Assembly (NCBI GenBank): GCA_900752285.1
Contig: CAADUW010000135.1
Location: forward strand, 1-25,307
Direction of reading: 5' to 3'
DNA: 25,307 nucleotides
Source: an uncultured Oscillospiraceae bacterium
GTDB taxonomy: Bacteria; Bacillota; Clostridia; Oscillospirales; Oscillospiraceae
The notes beneath the pieces are model-generated. The model was given only the letters and a program-made list of their open reading frames with translations, was not told where the DNA came from and searched no databases. This document shows positions 15,350 through 22,861 of this stretch, piece by piece. The stretch's first letter is position 1, and each line of letters opens with the position of its first letter. A program made the position numbers and the translations under genes.

Positions 15350-15380
15350 TCAGATTTATGTTGTAAATATCATATTTATG
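15347..15380. promoter_or_regulatory. AraC-type operator: two direct repeats 20 bp apart
   Basis: ATATCAGATTTATG (15347-15360) and ATATCATATTTATG (15367-15380) match at 13 of 14 positions with a period of exactly 20 bp, close to two DNA turns. They lie between the divergent GH3 operon and the AraC gene, and the proximal copy touches the -35 of the GH3 promoter. This is the classical arrangement for an AraC-family dimer activator. Assignment to the neighbouring regulator is inference. Confidence 0.65.
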
Positions 15381-15407
15381 CAGTATGATGAAGATGAGGT
15401 GAAGCGT

Positions 15408-16157
15408 ATGAAGTACAAGGTAGAAATCCTGCCCCAGACACCAAACGCATTGTTCACGCAGAGGGAAAACGGATTGACCCATTCCCCCTTTTCCCTGGAG
15501 CTTGCGCTCTATACAGCCCTGAAAAATGGAGATGAGGCGTCGATGCGCCTGGCAATGGAGGATTACTTTGCAGCAGGTTTTGTGATCGGGAGAATGTCTG
15601 CGGATTCCCTTCGGCAGATGAAATTCTGGGCTGTTTCCGTGATCGCCATTGCAATTCACTATGCCATTCTCGGAGGCCTGGATGAAACGGATGCGTATAA
15701 CCTCAGCGATGAATACATCCGGCACATTGATGGCCTTTTCACCATTGATGACTGCATGGAATACCTTAGCAGCAGGGCGATCCAACTGGTACGTTCTGTT
15801 GCGGAATCCAAGAATGGACGCACGATTTCCCCGAAAATAAAAGCGTGTGTCCACTATATCCATATCCATCTGCATGAGAAGCTGACAGTGACAGAATTGG
15901 CGAGGCATGTTCAATTGTCTGAAAGCTATTTATCACGCTTATTTCATCAGGAGATGGGACTGTCTGTCAGCGGCTATATTCTGAATCAGAAACTGGATGC
16001 ATCGCTGTCCATGCTGGATGCGGGTGTTCCCTATGGACAGACTGCCTACAACCTCTCGTTTTGCAGCCAGTCCCATTTCATACAATGCTTCAAGAAGAAA
16101 TACGGGAAAACGCCTGCTGCATATTTGCGAGAAAAAACACGGGACTGTCAACGTTAG
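15408..16157 (+). CDS. AraC family transcriptional regulator
   Basis: I chose ATG 15408 because GAGGTG lies 6 nt upstream; the earlier in-frame ATG at 15378 has no ribosome site and lies at the end of the operator repeat. The 249-residue product has an N-terminal domain without recognised homology (about 1-140) and a C-terminal pair of helix-turn-helices (about 150-245). The latter carry LTVTELARHVQLSESYLSRLF and the family hallmark FCSQSHFIQCFKKKYGKTPAAY. It is divergent from the GH3/symporter operon and probably activates it in response to a sugar. The effector is unknown. Confidence 0.88.
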   Translation: MKYKVEILPQTPNALFTQRENGLTHSPFSLELALYTALKNGDEASMRLAMEDYFAAGFVIGRMSADSLRQMKFWAVSVIAIAIHYAILGGLDETDAYNLSDEYIRHIDGLFTIDDCMEYLSSRAIQLVRSVAESKNGRTISPKIKACVHYIHIHLHEKLTVTELARHVQLSESYLSRLFHQEMGLSVSGYILNQKLDASLSMLDAGVPYGQTAYNLSFCSQSHFIQCFKKKYGKTPAAYLREKTRDCQR

Positions 16158-16292
16158 GCCTATACGGGCAGCAAGCAGATATCCCAGCGAATCAGACCTC
16201 TGAAAACCGGAAATTTCGACTGCTTCAAGAAGTGCTTTTCCGAATATTTGGGGCCAATCGGAACATCTGTGGGGAATGGAGTGATCGTAAAA

Positions 16293-16742
16293 ATGAATCT
16301 GAGAGAATATAAACCGTCTGATTGCGCGCAATTGGCAGAGCTTTTCTACCAAACCGTACACAGCGTCAACGCAAAGGATTATACCCAGGAACAGCGAAAC
16401 GCATGGGCAACGGGCAAGGTGGACCTGGCACAATGGGATGCCTCTTTCCGGGAGCACAAAACAATTGACGCAGTGGAGAATTCTACCATTGTTGGCTTTG
16501 GAGATATGGACAGTTCTGGCTACCTGGACAGGCTCTATGTTCACAAAGACTACCAGCGGCGGGGGATCGCCTCCGCAATCTGCGACGCACTGGAAGCTTC
16601 CGTGCCGGGAAAGCCGATTACAACCCACGCATCCATTACGGCAAAGCCGTTTTTCCTACAGCGGGGCTACCGAATGGTGGAGGAGCAGACAGTTGTGAGG
16701 CAGGGGATTGGTTTGACAAATTTTGTGATGGAAAAACGGTAA
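16293..16742 (+). CDS. GNAT family N-acetyltransferase
   Basis: The start at ATG 16293, behind GGAG, gives 149 residues, the usual GNAT length. The acetyl-CoA binding motif A is YVHKDYQRRGIASAI (Q/RxxGxA type), and a helical PFFLQRGYRMVEE motif B follows. Such enzymes acetylate an amine on a small molecule or protein; the substrate cannot be told. The 135 nt between the AraC gene and this start hold no supported gene or clear terminator. Confidence 0.87.
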   Translation: MNLREYKPSDCAQLAELFYQTVHSVNAKDYTQEQRNAWATGKVDLAQWDASFREHKTIDAVENSTIVGFGDMDSSGYLDRLYVHKDYQRRGIASAICDALEASVPGKPITTHASITAKPFFLQRGYRMVEEQTVVRQGIGLTNFVMEKR

Positions 16743-16863
16743 CTGTCGAAAAGCTGTACGCTTCTTCATGCCTTCGTACACACGAAGCGCCTCCATTCTA
16801 TTCGAAACATACGGAGAGAAAGCGGCATCGCCCCAGAGTACAAGGAAATTTTCAAAAAGGGTA

Positions 16864-16894
16864 TTGACTCTGACGTTGCGTGATGGTTTATACT
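16864..16894 (+). promoter_or_regulatory. MerR-type promoter with 19-bp spacer
   Basis: A -35 TTGACT (16864-16869) and a -10 TATACT (16889-16894) are separated by 19 nt, the stretched spacing characteristic of promoters twisted into activity by MerR-family proteins. The -10 is bracketed by the perfect palindrome ATGGTT/AACCAT (16883-16888 and 16895-16900). It lies just ahead of the MerR-type gene, so that regulator probably controls itself, as TipA does. Confidence 0.75.
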
Positions 16895-16922
16895 AACCAT
16901 ACCACGAAAGGAGATGCGGTCA

Positions 16923-17648
16923 GTGTGGACAGTGAATGAGGTAAGCAAACGCACGGGGGTCAGCATTCGCACCCTGCAATATTATGACAAGATCGGCCTG
17001 CTGCATCCGGCACAGTATACGCAGGCGGGATACCGGCTGTATGACGAAAAGGCCCTGGAACGCCTGCAGCAGATTCTGCTCTTCCGGGAACTGGCGTTTT
17101 CCTTGAAGGAAATCGAAGAAATTCTGCAAAGCCCGGATTTTGACAGGGAAAAAGCGCTGGACCAGCAGATAGAAATGCTTACCATGAAGAAAGAGCATTT
17201 GGAAAACCTGATCACCTTTGCCCGTGGATTAAAACAGGTTGGAGGAAATACCATGGATTTTTCAGTATTTGACACCCAGAAAATGGAGCGGTATGCTGCA
17301 GAGGCAAAGAAGCAGTGGCAGAACACCAGCGCCTATCAGGCGTTTGCGGAAAAGAGCAAGGGCCGCAACAAAGAAGCGGAGGAAGCTCTTGGTAGAGGCT
17401 TGATGATGATTTTCGAGGATTTCGGCAGATGCAAGGATGTGGAACCGGCATCGTCCGATGCCCAGGCGCTTGTGAAGCGGCTGCAGGGGTACATTACGGA
17501 AAACTATTATCCCTGCACGAAAGAAATCCTGAATTCCCTTGGGGAAATGTATGCCGCTGGAGGAGAGTTTGCCGAAAACATTGACAAGGCAGGCGGCGAA
17601 GGCACGGCGGTGTTTGCCCAGCGGGCGATTGCCATTTATTGCAGGTGA
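16923..17648 (+). CDS. MerR family regulator with TipAS-like C-terminal domain
   Basis: I prefer GTG 16923 as start: AAAGGAG ends 9 nt before it, whereas ATG 16914 abuts that site. The resulting 241-residue protein begins WTVNEVSKRTGVSIRTLQYYD, the MerR winged helix (about 1-70). A dimerisation coiled coil (about 75-118) comes next, then a helical domain (about 130-241) like TipAS, which binds peptide antibiotics in TipAL of Streptomyces. In that family drug binding activates the gene's own promoter. No resistance gene follows directly; a terminator does. The ligand is unknown. Confidence 0.88.
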   Translation: MWTVNEVSKRTGVSIRTLQYYDKIGLLHPAQYTQAGYRLYDEKALERLQQILLFRELAFSLKEIEEILQSPDFDREKALDQQIEMLTMKKEHLENLITFARGLKQVGGNTMDFSVFDTQKMERYAAEAKKQWQNTSAYQAFAEKSKGRNKEAEEALGRGLMMIFEDFGRCKDVEPASSDAQALVKRLQGYITENYYPCTKEILNSLGEMYAAGGEFAENIDKAGGEGTAVFAQRAIAIYCR

Positions 17649-17687
17649 GCGCAGGGAGCGGCTTGTGCAGAAAGTAACGAGGAAAAG

Positions 17688-17720
17688 TCCACGGGCAGAC
17701 TGACACCCGTGGATTTTTTT
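17688..17720 (+). terminator. Intrinsic terminator after the MerR gene
   Basis: TCCACGGG (17688-17695) pairs with CCCGTGGA (17706-17713) around a 10-nt loop, followed immediately by seven T. It starts about 40 nt after the MerR stop. Confidence 0.88.
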
Positions 17721-17816
17721 ATGTTTGACTGAATAGGTGCTGTTTATTGGACCTTTTCTTTTGTATCATAGAAGCACAAAGGAAAAGAAGGCACGCATAT
17801 TAAAGGAGGCAGCATG

Positions 17817-18629
17817 ATGAACTTTTCAATCAGCGGTTTTGGAAGAACGCAGGCAGACAGCAGGAACACAATTCCAACGCAGAATAACAGAGCAGTTGCA
17901 CCTCGGAAGTCCGTGGTGCAGGTCCAATTTCCTTGTTTTGGTCACAGCCTTGCCTATTACAATGACCAATTCGACCTGCATCAGGGGGACCGGGTCTATG
18001 TGGATGGAAAGCTGGAGGGAGAGATCGGGGTTGTTACCTCGGTGGCCTACAACTTCAAAATCAAGCTTTCCGATTACAAACGGGTTATTGCCGTGGTGGA
18101 TTCCTGCGTTCACGGGCAGTTCCACATAGCGAGCGCTTATTGTGTCACTTTTGACCCGCACACCCTTCCGGAAGCTCAGGCTACCCTTTGGTTCAGGGCA
18201 CCCTCCGGGGAGGACGAGATCTATGAAAGCGGCAACGATGATACTGCTTTCCGGCTGGACGATTTGCAGAAAATGGGCGCTGCCGGCTCAATTGAGGAAC
18301 GCGGGCACGACTATTATATGGAAACCCGGGTGCGCTACCTCAGCCTGAACGGCACAAAGGGCTGTGCTATTGTGGAGGGCACCCGGGCATATACGGTGGA
18401 ATTTGAATATCAGAACGGCACGGTTTGTAATCTCCTGTGCGACTGTTATTGCAGCTATCCCTGCAAGCATGAGGTCGCCGCTATGCTTCAGCTTCGGGAA
18501 ACTCTGGGACGGATTGAAAAGCAGTACGCCAAAGAATATGCCGTGTCCGGCTACTTCGCTGCCATTGCGAAGGGAACGCTGTTCGATTTTGCCATTGCTG
18601 GGAAGGAGAAGGGGCGTTTTACGCTGTAG
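17817..18629 (+). CDS. SWIM zinc-finger domain protein
   Basis: The start is ATG 17817 (7 nt after AGGAGG) or ATG 17814 (4 nt); the former spacing is better. About 270 residues follow. The clear motif is CDCYCSYPCKHEVAAMLQL near residues 202-220, a CxC...CxH SWIM zinc-binding signature found in proteins that bind DNA or protein partners. The first two-thirds have mixed beta-type composition and no recognised domain. A truncated paralogue lies on the other strand at 21445-21744, so the family has duplicated locally. It is convergent with the glycosylase-like gene, 47 nt away. Its function is unknown; SWIM proteins often sit with helicases, but none is here. Confidence 0.75.
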   Translation: MNFSISGFGRTQADSRNTIPTQNNRAVAPRKSVVQVQFPCFGHSLAYYNDQFDLHQGDRVYVDGKLEGEIGVVTSVAYNFKIKLSDYKRVIAVVDSCVHGQFHIASAYCVTFDPHTLPEAQATLWFRAPSGEDEIYESGNDDTAFRLDDLQKMGAAGSIEERGHDYYMETRVRYLSLNGTKGCAIVEGTRAYTVEFEYQNGTVCNLLCDCYCSYPCKHEVAAMLQLRETLGRIEKQYAKEYAVSGYFAAIAKGTLFDFAIAGKEKGRFTL

Positions 18630-18676
18630 GCAGGCCTTTTGCAGATTTGATGGAGGCGCTTTCCTGAGTAGCATAG

Positions 18677-19438
18677 TTAGAGGTATAAGAAAATCCTTTT
18701 CCAGTCGGCAAGCTGCTGGTCAAGGCCCAGGTTTTTCTTCCCATTCCGATTCAGAGTTCCCATTACACCGCAATGCGCCAGAGCGAATACGGCAATGTTC
18801 GTCCCAGACGGTGTAGCAACGATAACAGGATTGCGCGAACTTTCAATGTACTTGTTGTATCCGCCAATTCGTGGCTTCCAATCAGGCGCAAGGGATGCAA
18901 GGACGGCCCGAAAGGTTGCTTTCCCAAGGCAGAGAATGACCTTTGGCTCGATAATCTCTACAAGCTCTTTGAAAAATACGCTGTCATGTTCTGCCCATTC
19001 CTTTTGATAATTGCCGCTGGTTCCGTGGGTTCGGTAGCCCAGAACAAAGTTGGTGAAAAATAAGTCGTCGCAGGGAATGGTTATGTCTTTTCCGAGTGCT
19101 GCGGAGAACAATGTAATTAAATTATGGTCTGTACGGCTGGGGTTCTCGGAAAGATAGTCGTAGATATCTCCATTGTTTGCTTTTTGAATCTGTGTCATTG
19201 TTGGCAATGAAGTCTTATCATACGGACAGCCCCAATCCTGGCCCACCAGTATTATCTTAGCATCAAGGCTGCCTTGCCAGTAGCTCCAAAGATTGATTTC
19301 TTGCGTGCAGTCCTTGCACCATACGAGTTGACTTTTTTCGTATTTAGTGGATTCCTGGTATGCCGGATAGGATGTCCGGACACGAGCAATCAATTGCTGA
19401 TACGCAGCGTGTTTGTCTTGAAATAATGTTGTATTCAA
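18677..19438 (-). CDS. Uracil-DNA glycosylase superfamily-like protein
   Basis: The preferred start is TTG 19438, with GGAGG 7 nt upstream inside the gap after the kinase stop; ATG 19462 would overlap the kinase gene and lacks a good site. The 253-residue protein has ILVGQDWGCP (64-72), resembling the GQDPY motif of UDG-fold enzymes, EPKVILCLGKAT (164-175) as the central strand, and a late AHCGVMGTLNR (221-231) in the place of the catalytic HPS loop. A Cys pair (CKDC, 41-44) lies near the N-terminus. UDG-like enzymes cut damaged bases from DNA, but branches of this fold have other or unknown roles. It is the third gene of the AbrB-HipA operon, suggesting a role in a defence or stress unit. 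Confidence 0.65.
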   Translation of the reverse strand: MNTTLFQDKHAAYQQLIARVRTSYPAYQESTKYEKSQLVWCKDCTQEINLWSYWQGSLDAKIILVGQDWGCPYDKTSLPTMTQIQKANNGDIYDYLSENPSRTDHNLITLFSAALGKDITIPCDDLFFTNFVLGYRTHGTSGNYQKEWAEHDSVFFKELVEIIEPKVILCLGKATFRAVLASLAPDWKPRIGGYNKYIESSRNPVIVATPSGTNIAVFALAHCGVMGTLNRNGKKNLGLDQQLADWKRIFLYL

Positions 19439-19452
19439 TTTGATGCCTCCGA

Positions 19453-20265
19453 TTATCTGCATTTCTGCCGCACCAGCACCGTCTCGCAAATCCGGTCCGC
19501 AATCAAATCCCGGTCACGGGCCGGATAATATTCCAGCAGAGACTCCACCTTCTGCGCAAGCTGCGTTCGGGTAAAATCGGGGATTTCCAGCTGCTTACCA
19601 TACAGGCTTTCCATGGTGTGAATTTGCCGGTTGAAGGTGGTCTGGAACGGACGAGCCTTTGCCTGGGCAATCAGGGACTTGGGGATTATCTCAAAGGGAT
19701 TATACATGACGTTGGAAAGAAGCCCCGCTCCCTGGTCGAAAATGGGGCAGTAGTCAAAGGCGCCATCCCTGGCAAGAACCGCAATATTGTTCAGGTGGCG
19801 GTCGTCATTGAGGACAAGGCCGTCGATTTCAAACAGCAGCGTCAGGTATTGGGGGAACAGGGAAAGTCCTGTGATGCTTGCCGTTTCCTCTGCCAGATAG
19901 GCCATTCGTTTTTTGTCACTGGTCAGCCGGTTCAGCGTTTCGGAGAGGGGCTTTCCTGTGTATTGCAGGAACAGATGGGCCAGCGTTATGATCGACTCAC
20001 CATCTCGCAGAAAATTCCGGCTGCTGCAGCCGGTTCGCTCCCGACCATGCACTCGTATACGCTCCATTCGGTAGCGTACAAAGGTGAAGGGAAAGGCCGC
20101 TTCCATGTTGCTGTACTCCAATAATTGAGAGGTAAAGACCTCCGCCAGTGCCTCGTAGCCAAATTGGTCCAGCTTGTACCAGATGCCGCTGTCCAGCCAT
20201 TTTTCCTGATTGCCCTTGGAGGATGTTTCCGCGATTTTCTGATCAGATACCAATTGAACGGTCAT
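19453..20265 (-). CDS. HipA-like serine/threonine kinase, short form
   Basis: The ATG at 20265 follows GGAGG at 7 nt and overlaps the upstream stop as ATGA, so it is translationally coupled. The 270-residue kinase has the HipA-C core: a putative ATP-contacting Lys31 in WYKLDQFGYEALAE, catalytic NDDRHLNN (153-160) and metal-binding Asp177 in IFDQGAGLL. It lacks the HipA N-terminal subdomain 1 (a full HipA is about 440 residues). HipA toxins phosphorylate glutamyl-tRNA synthetase or other synthetases and halt growth; the target here is not known. The AbrB-like partner replaces the usual HipB helix-turn-helix protein. Confidence 0.8.
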   Translation of the reverse strand: MTVQLVSDQKIAETSSKGNQEKWLDSGIWYKLDQFGYEALAEVFTSQLLEYSNMEAAFPFTFVRYRMERIRVHGRERTGCSSRNFLRDGESIITLAHLFLQYTGKPLSETLNRLTSDKKRMAYLAEETASITGLSLFPQYLTLLFEIDGLVLNDDRHLNNIAVLARDGAFDYCPIFDQGAGLLSNVMYNPFEIIPKSLIAQAKARPFQTTFNRQIHTMESLYGKQLEIPDFTRTQLAQKVESLLEYYPARDRDLIADRICETVLVRQKCR

Positions 20266-20801
20266 TTCAATTCCTCCACGGTAAGCCAAAGATCATCCTC
20301 GGCCATCCGTCCTTGTGTTTTCCGGATAATTTCCAATGGGTCGTAACGGTCTACGCCAATGGTTTCCAGATATTCCCGGAGTCCGGCTCTTGTTCGCGGA
20401 ATACAGCGGCTTTCCAAAAAATGTAGATAATCCTCCCAACTGGGATTCTGGTTGTTCCCAAAGGGCAGCTTCAGGAAATCGGAAACGAGATTTTCTACGC
20501 GAATTTTCTTTGTGGTTTCGTCTGCGGCGATTCTGGCACAGAGGAGGGAAACGGAATGGCAGGAGACAAGAAAAAGCTTGTGGCCGGTTTGACGATTGGT
20601 TTCCAGAAATTCGAAAAAGGAAAGCTGCCTGGTAATCGTAATGGATGTTCCATCAAAACACAATTCTATTTGCCGATTTTCGGCATCCAAACCCATTTCC
20701 TGTACCCAAGTGGATGGCAGGGAGATTTTATAATTGTTGGCGATTCCGCCGGCAGTGCCGCCGGAAGTGCTGATGATTAAATTTCCTGTTCGTGTTTCCA
20801 A
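20262..20801 (-). CDS. AbrB-like DNA-binding protein, likely antitoxin of the HipA-like kinase
   Basis: TTG 20801 is the likely start, 5 nt after GAGGTG; upstream in-frame codons lie in the promoter. The 179-residue protein begins with a swapped-hairpin AbrB-type domain (about 5-55: KISLPSTWVQEMGL and the strand pair after it). A middle region of unknown fold follows, then a helical tail (about 130-179) with PRTRAGLREYLETIGV, YDPLEIIRKTQGRMAED. The tail looks like a short domain I associate with HipA neighbours in clostridia (memory, not a search). It should bind the operon's own promoter, where a palindrome covers the -10, and neutralise the kinase. Confidence 0.7.
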   Translation of the reverse strand: METRTGNLIISTSGGTAGGIANNYKISLPSTWVQEMGLDAENRQIELCFDGTSITITRQLSFFEFLETNRQTGHKLFLVSCHSVSLLCARIAADETTKKIRVENLVSDFLKLPFGNNQNPSWEDYLHFLESRCIPRTRAGLREYLETIGVDRYDPLEIIRKTQGRMAEDDLWLTVEELK

Positions 20802-20819
20802 AGGATTCACCTCGCGGAT

Positions 20820-20848
20820 AGTATACACTATTCGGTACGAATAATCAA
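20820..20848 (-). promoter_or_regulatory. Promoter of the AbrB-HipA-glycosylase operon
   Basis: On the minus strand TTGATT (20843-20848) and TATACT (20820-20825) are 17 nt apart. The inverted repeat ATAGT-N4-ACTAT (20818-20831) covers the -10, a good place for autorepression by the AbrB-like product. The predicted start is close to 20813, about 12 nt before the TTG start. Confidence 0.7.
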
Positions 20849-21127
20849 TATAATTTTTCTTGTGTTCGACGTGATTGAAGAAGTTTAGCTGGAGGAACAA
20901 AAGGCATATCTATTGAAAGCTGCATTGTGATAAGAATAAAGAAGGTGTCAGATAATAGCCGGGCTATAGCATATTACACAGAAATAAAAAGAAGTTCTAG
21001 GGAAAAAGACGAATATTCGTTTCAACGGATGATTTCGGTTGCCTGTCTGGCGCAAAGGTGCTAAGCTAAAAACATAACATGGACATCCTGCGGGAAGAAC
21101 AACAGCGCAATAGATAAGAAGTAGAAT
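20849..21127. other. Gene-free, partly decayed stretch
   Basis: About 280 nt of A/T-richer DNA hold no gene I can support. At 21079 an ATG opens MDILREEQQRNR and stops after 12 codons; this resembles the beginning of a short clostridial protein and may be a fossil of one. No promoter or RNA gene was recognised. Confidence 0.4.
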
Positions 21128-21325
21128 ATGACATTAGAAAAACAAGATGCGGGGCTTTTTTATGGGCTTTGGTTCCCTTTGCTGGACTTCGTGAATCAAA
21201 AATACCGGGTATGTCCCGGCACGGGAACCATTGACCGGAGCCGAGGCGTCGATGCTGCCGATGCGAAGAAGATTGCAGATTATTTGTGGTCCCACACGCA
21301 GGTGCTTCAGGAATACATTGCCTAG
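21128..21325 (+). pseudogene. Fragment of an unrecognised protein, N-terminal part
   Basis: The 65-residue frame from ATG 21128 (LEKQDAGLFYGLWFPLLDFV) resembles the beginning of a longer cytoplasmic protein of Firmicutes that I cannot name. It ends at TAG after QEYIA, and no continuation is recognisable in any frame. The ribosome site is poor. Its position in a decayed region beside an insertion-sequence remnant suggests a truncated, non-functional gene. A genuine small protein cannot be excluded. Confidence 0.4.
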
Positions 21326-21395
21326 CCAGGGGCTGCGGGATAGCCTGACGTTTGTAATGCAGAACCATCGTGGACAAGACATTTGAAAAAGATAC

Positions 21396-21439
21396 ATCCC
21401 CGGCAGGCGAATAACGCTTGCCGGGGATTGTGCTTTTTT
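21396..21439. terminator. Terminator-like hairpin, possibly bidirectional
   Basis: ATCCCCGGCA (21396-21405) pairs with TGCCGGGGAT (21419-21428), and an inner extension leaves a 5-nt loop. T6 begins 5 nt after the stem on the plus strand, and a T5 lies 5 nt beyond it on the minus strand. It would end the truncated SWIM gene (minus) and any transcript from the left. The CCCGGCA arm resembles the hairpins at 10371 and 10923. Confidence 0.65.
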
Positions 21440-21444
21440 GTGAA

Positions 21445-21744
21445 TTACAGCGAAAAACTTCCGCATTCTTTCCCGCTAACCGCAAACGCAAACAGCGTCT
21501 CCTTACAGATAGCGGCGAAGCAGCCGGTCCGTGCGTATTCCTCTGCGTACTGCTTTTGAATCAGATCCAGAGTCTCCCGCAGCTGGAGCATGGCGGCAAT
21601 TTCGTGCTTGCAGGGGTAGCTGCAAAAGCAGTCGCATACCAGCTTGGAAATAGAGCCGTCCTGATATTCAAATTCCACAGTGTAAGCATGGCTGCCCTGG
21701 ACGATGGCGTAGCCTTTTATACCGTTCAGGCAGAGATACTGTAA
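21445..21744 (-). pseudogene. SWIM zinc-finger protein, C-terminal fragment
   Basis: About 99 codons on the minus strand read QYLCLNG, YTVEFEYQDG and CDCFCSYPCKHEIAAMLQL to the end, closely matching the last third of the protein at 17817-18629. Similarity starts exactly at the terminal repeat of the insertion element (21745), so the upstream two-thirds were removed or displaced by it. The zinc-binding Cys/His residues are intact. An internal ATG at 21678 could still start a 77-residue peptide. No matching N-terminal part appears beyond the element, which points to deletion. Confidence 0.8.
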
Positions 21745-21761
21745 TGTTTACTGACCAACCC
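21745..21761 (+). repeat. Left terminal inverted repeat of the insertion element
   Basis: TGTTTACTGACCAACCC matches the reverse complement of 22814-22830 at 14 of 17 positions. It marks the element boundary inside the SWIM fragment. Confidence 0.7.
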
Positions 21762-21864
21762 AAAAAGCATTGCGACACAAGACATTTCCGCCAATCTGTG
21801 CTATGATAAGTGCAGGGGAAACAGCAAATAGCAGGCAAAAACCTTGCACCTGGAGGGAACGTGT

Positions 21865-22827
21865 ATGTATCGATACGGCAACGGGCAGATCAGTCTGTCG
21901 GATTTTCAGAAACCAATGGGCATGTGCCTGCGGGAAGACAACCGCTGGGTGAAGAAGGCACAGCTCCTTCCTTGGGGCAAGATCGAAGCAAAGTATGCGG
22001 GCTTGTTTCCTTTTGCTACCGGCAATGTGGCTAAGCCGCTTCAGTTGGCTCTGGGCGCATGTCTCATTCAGAGGGAGTATGGCTATTCCGATGAAGAAAT
22101 TGTTTTGCAGATCCAGGAGAACCCGTATTTGCAGTATTTTTGTGGATATGCGGGCTACGACGACAGCAAGCCACCCTTCGATCCGTCCTCTATGGTGCAT
22201 TTTCGGAAGCGTCTGACGCCGGAGATTCTGGCAGAAATCAACGAGATGGTTATCCGGGCAGCAGAAAAGAAGAATGACGGAACAACAACTCAGGCGGCGG
22301 TGGGAACAGCGGTACAATGATCGTGGATGCCACCTGCGCACCGTCCAATATTCGGTATCCCCAGGATGTCTCTCTGCTCTGAAGCACGGGAAAATGCTGA
22401 AAAATTGCTGGATGTTCTCCACGACCCCACTGACGGCAAGAAGCCTCGCAGCTATCGCAAGTGTGCCCGAAAAGACTATCTGAAGTATGTCCGCTGCCGC
22501 AAGCACACCGCAAAGATGACCCGTAAAGCTATTAGCAAACAGCTGAACTATCTGAAAAGAGACCTTACAGCCGGCGAGGAACGGAACAAGGTTCGGGATT
22601 ACCAGGACGAATGCGAGCGGGTAGAAGCAGAGCGCAAATTCAGCCTGGGAAAGCGGAAATGCGGAATGGGTCTGGTGACGGCGAAGCCGGAAGATACAGC
22701 TGCGCATGTGGTTGCTCTGTCCATTCTGCTGCTGAATCTGCGAAAGATTCAGTACGCTTTTTTACAATTTCCGGATTGGCTGCTCGGCTTTTTGCAACCG
22801 TGCGAAAAACTGAGGGTTGTCCAGTAG
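21865..22827 (+). pseudogene. Degenerate IS5/IS1182-type transposase
   Basis: The gene starts at ATG 21865 after GGAGGGAA with QISLSDFQKPMG and RWVKKAQLLPW, the classical N-terminal domain. The frame shifts in the Gly/Asn-rich linker near 22280-22300. The segment with the first catalytic Asp (IVDATCAPSNIRYPQDVSLL) runs into a stop near 22380 that looks like loss of two bases. The third frame continues with ARENAEKLLDVLHD, then jumps from LNYLKRDL straight to ECERVEAERKFSLGKR, omitting the second catalytic Asp region. The final Glu-containing helix and LSILLLN tail are kept. Two frameshifts and an internal deletion make it non-functional. Confidence 0.85.
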
Positions 22828-22830
22828 ACA
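22814..22830 (-). repeat. Right terminal inverted repeat of the insertion element
   Basis: GGGTTGTCCAGTAGACA, the partner of 21745-21761, overlaps the end of the transposase frame. Base composition and codon use change immediately to its right. Confidence 0.7.
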
Positions 22831-22861
22831 TGAGTTAATTGTGCATTTCAGCAAATACATA

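Larger units (their letters stand above)
21745..22830 (+). mobile_element. Internally deleted IS5/IS1182-type insertion element
   Basis: A 1086-bp unit is bounded by imperfect 17-bp terminal inverted repeats (21745-21761 and 22814-22830) and contains one broken transposase gene. The 4-nt flanks (GTAA on the left, TGAG on the right) are not duplicates, so the target duplication is absent or one side was rearranged. Complete members of this group carry about 450-540 codons; this copy has lost the middle of the gene. It cannot transpose alone but could be moved by a related transposase. Confidence 0.75.
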
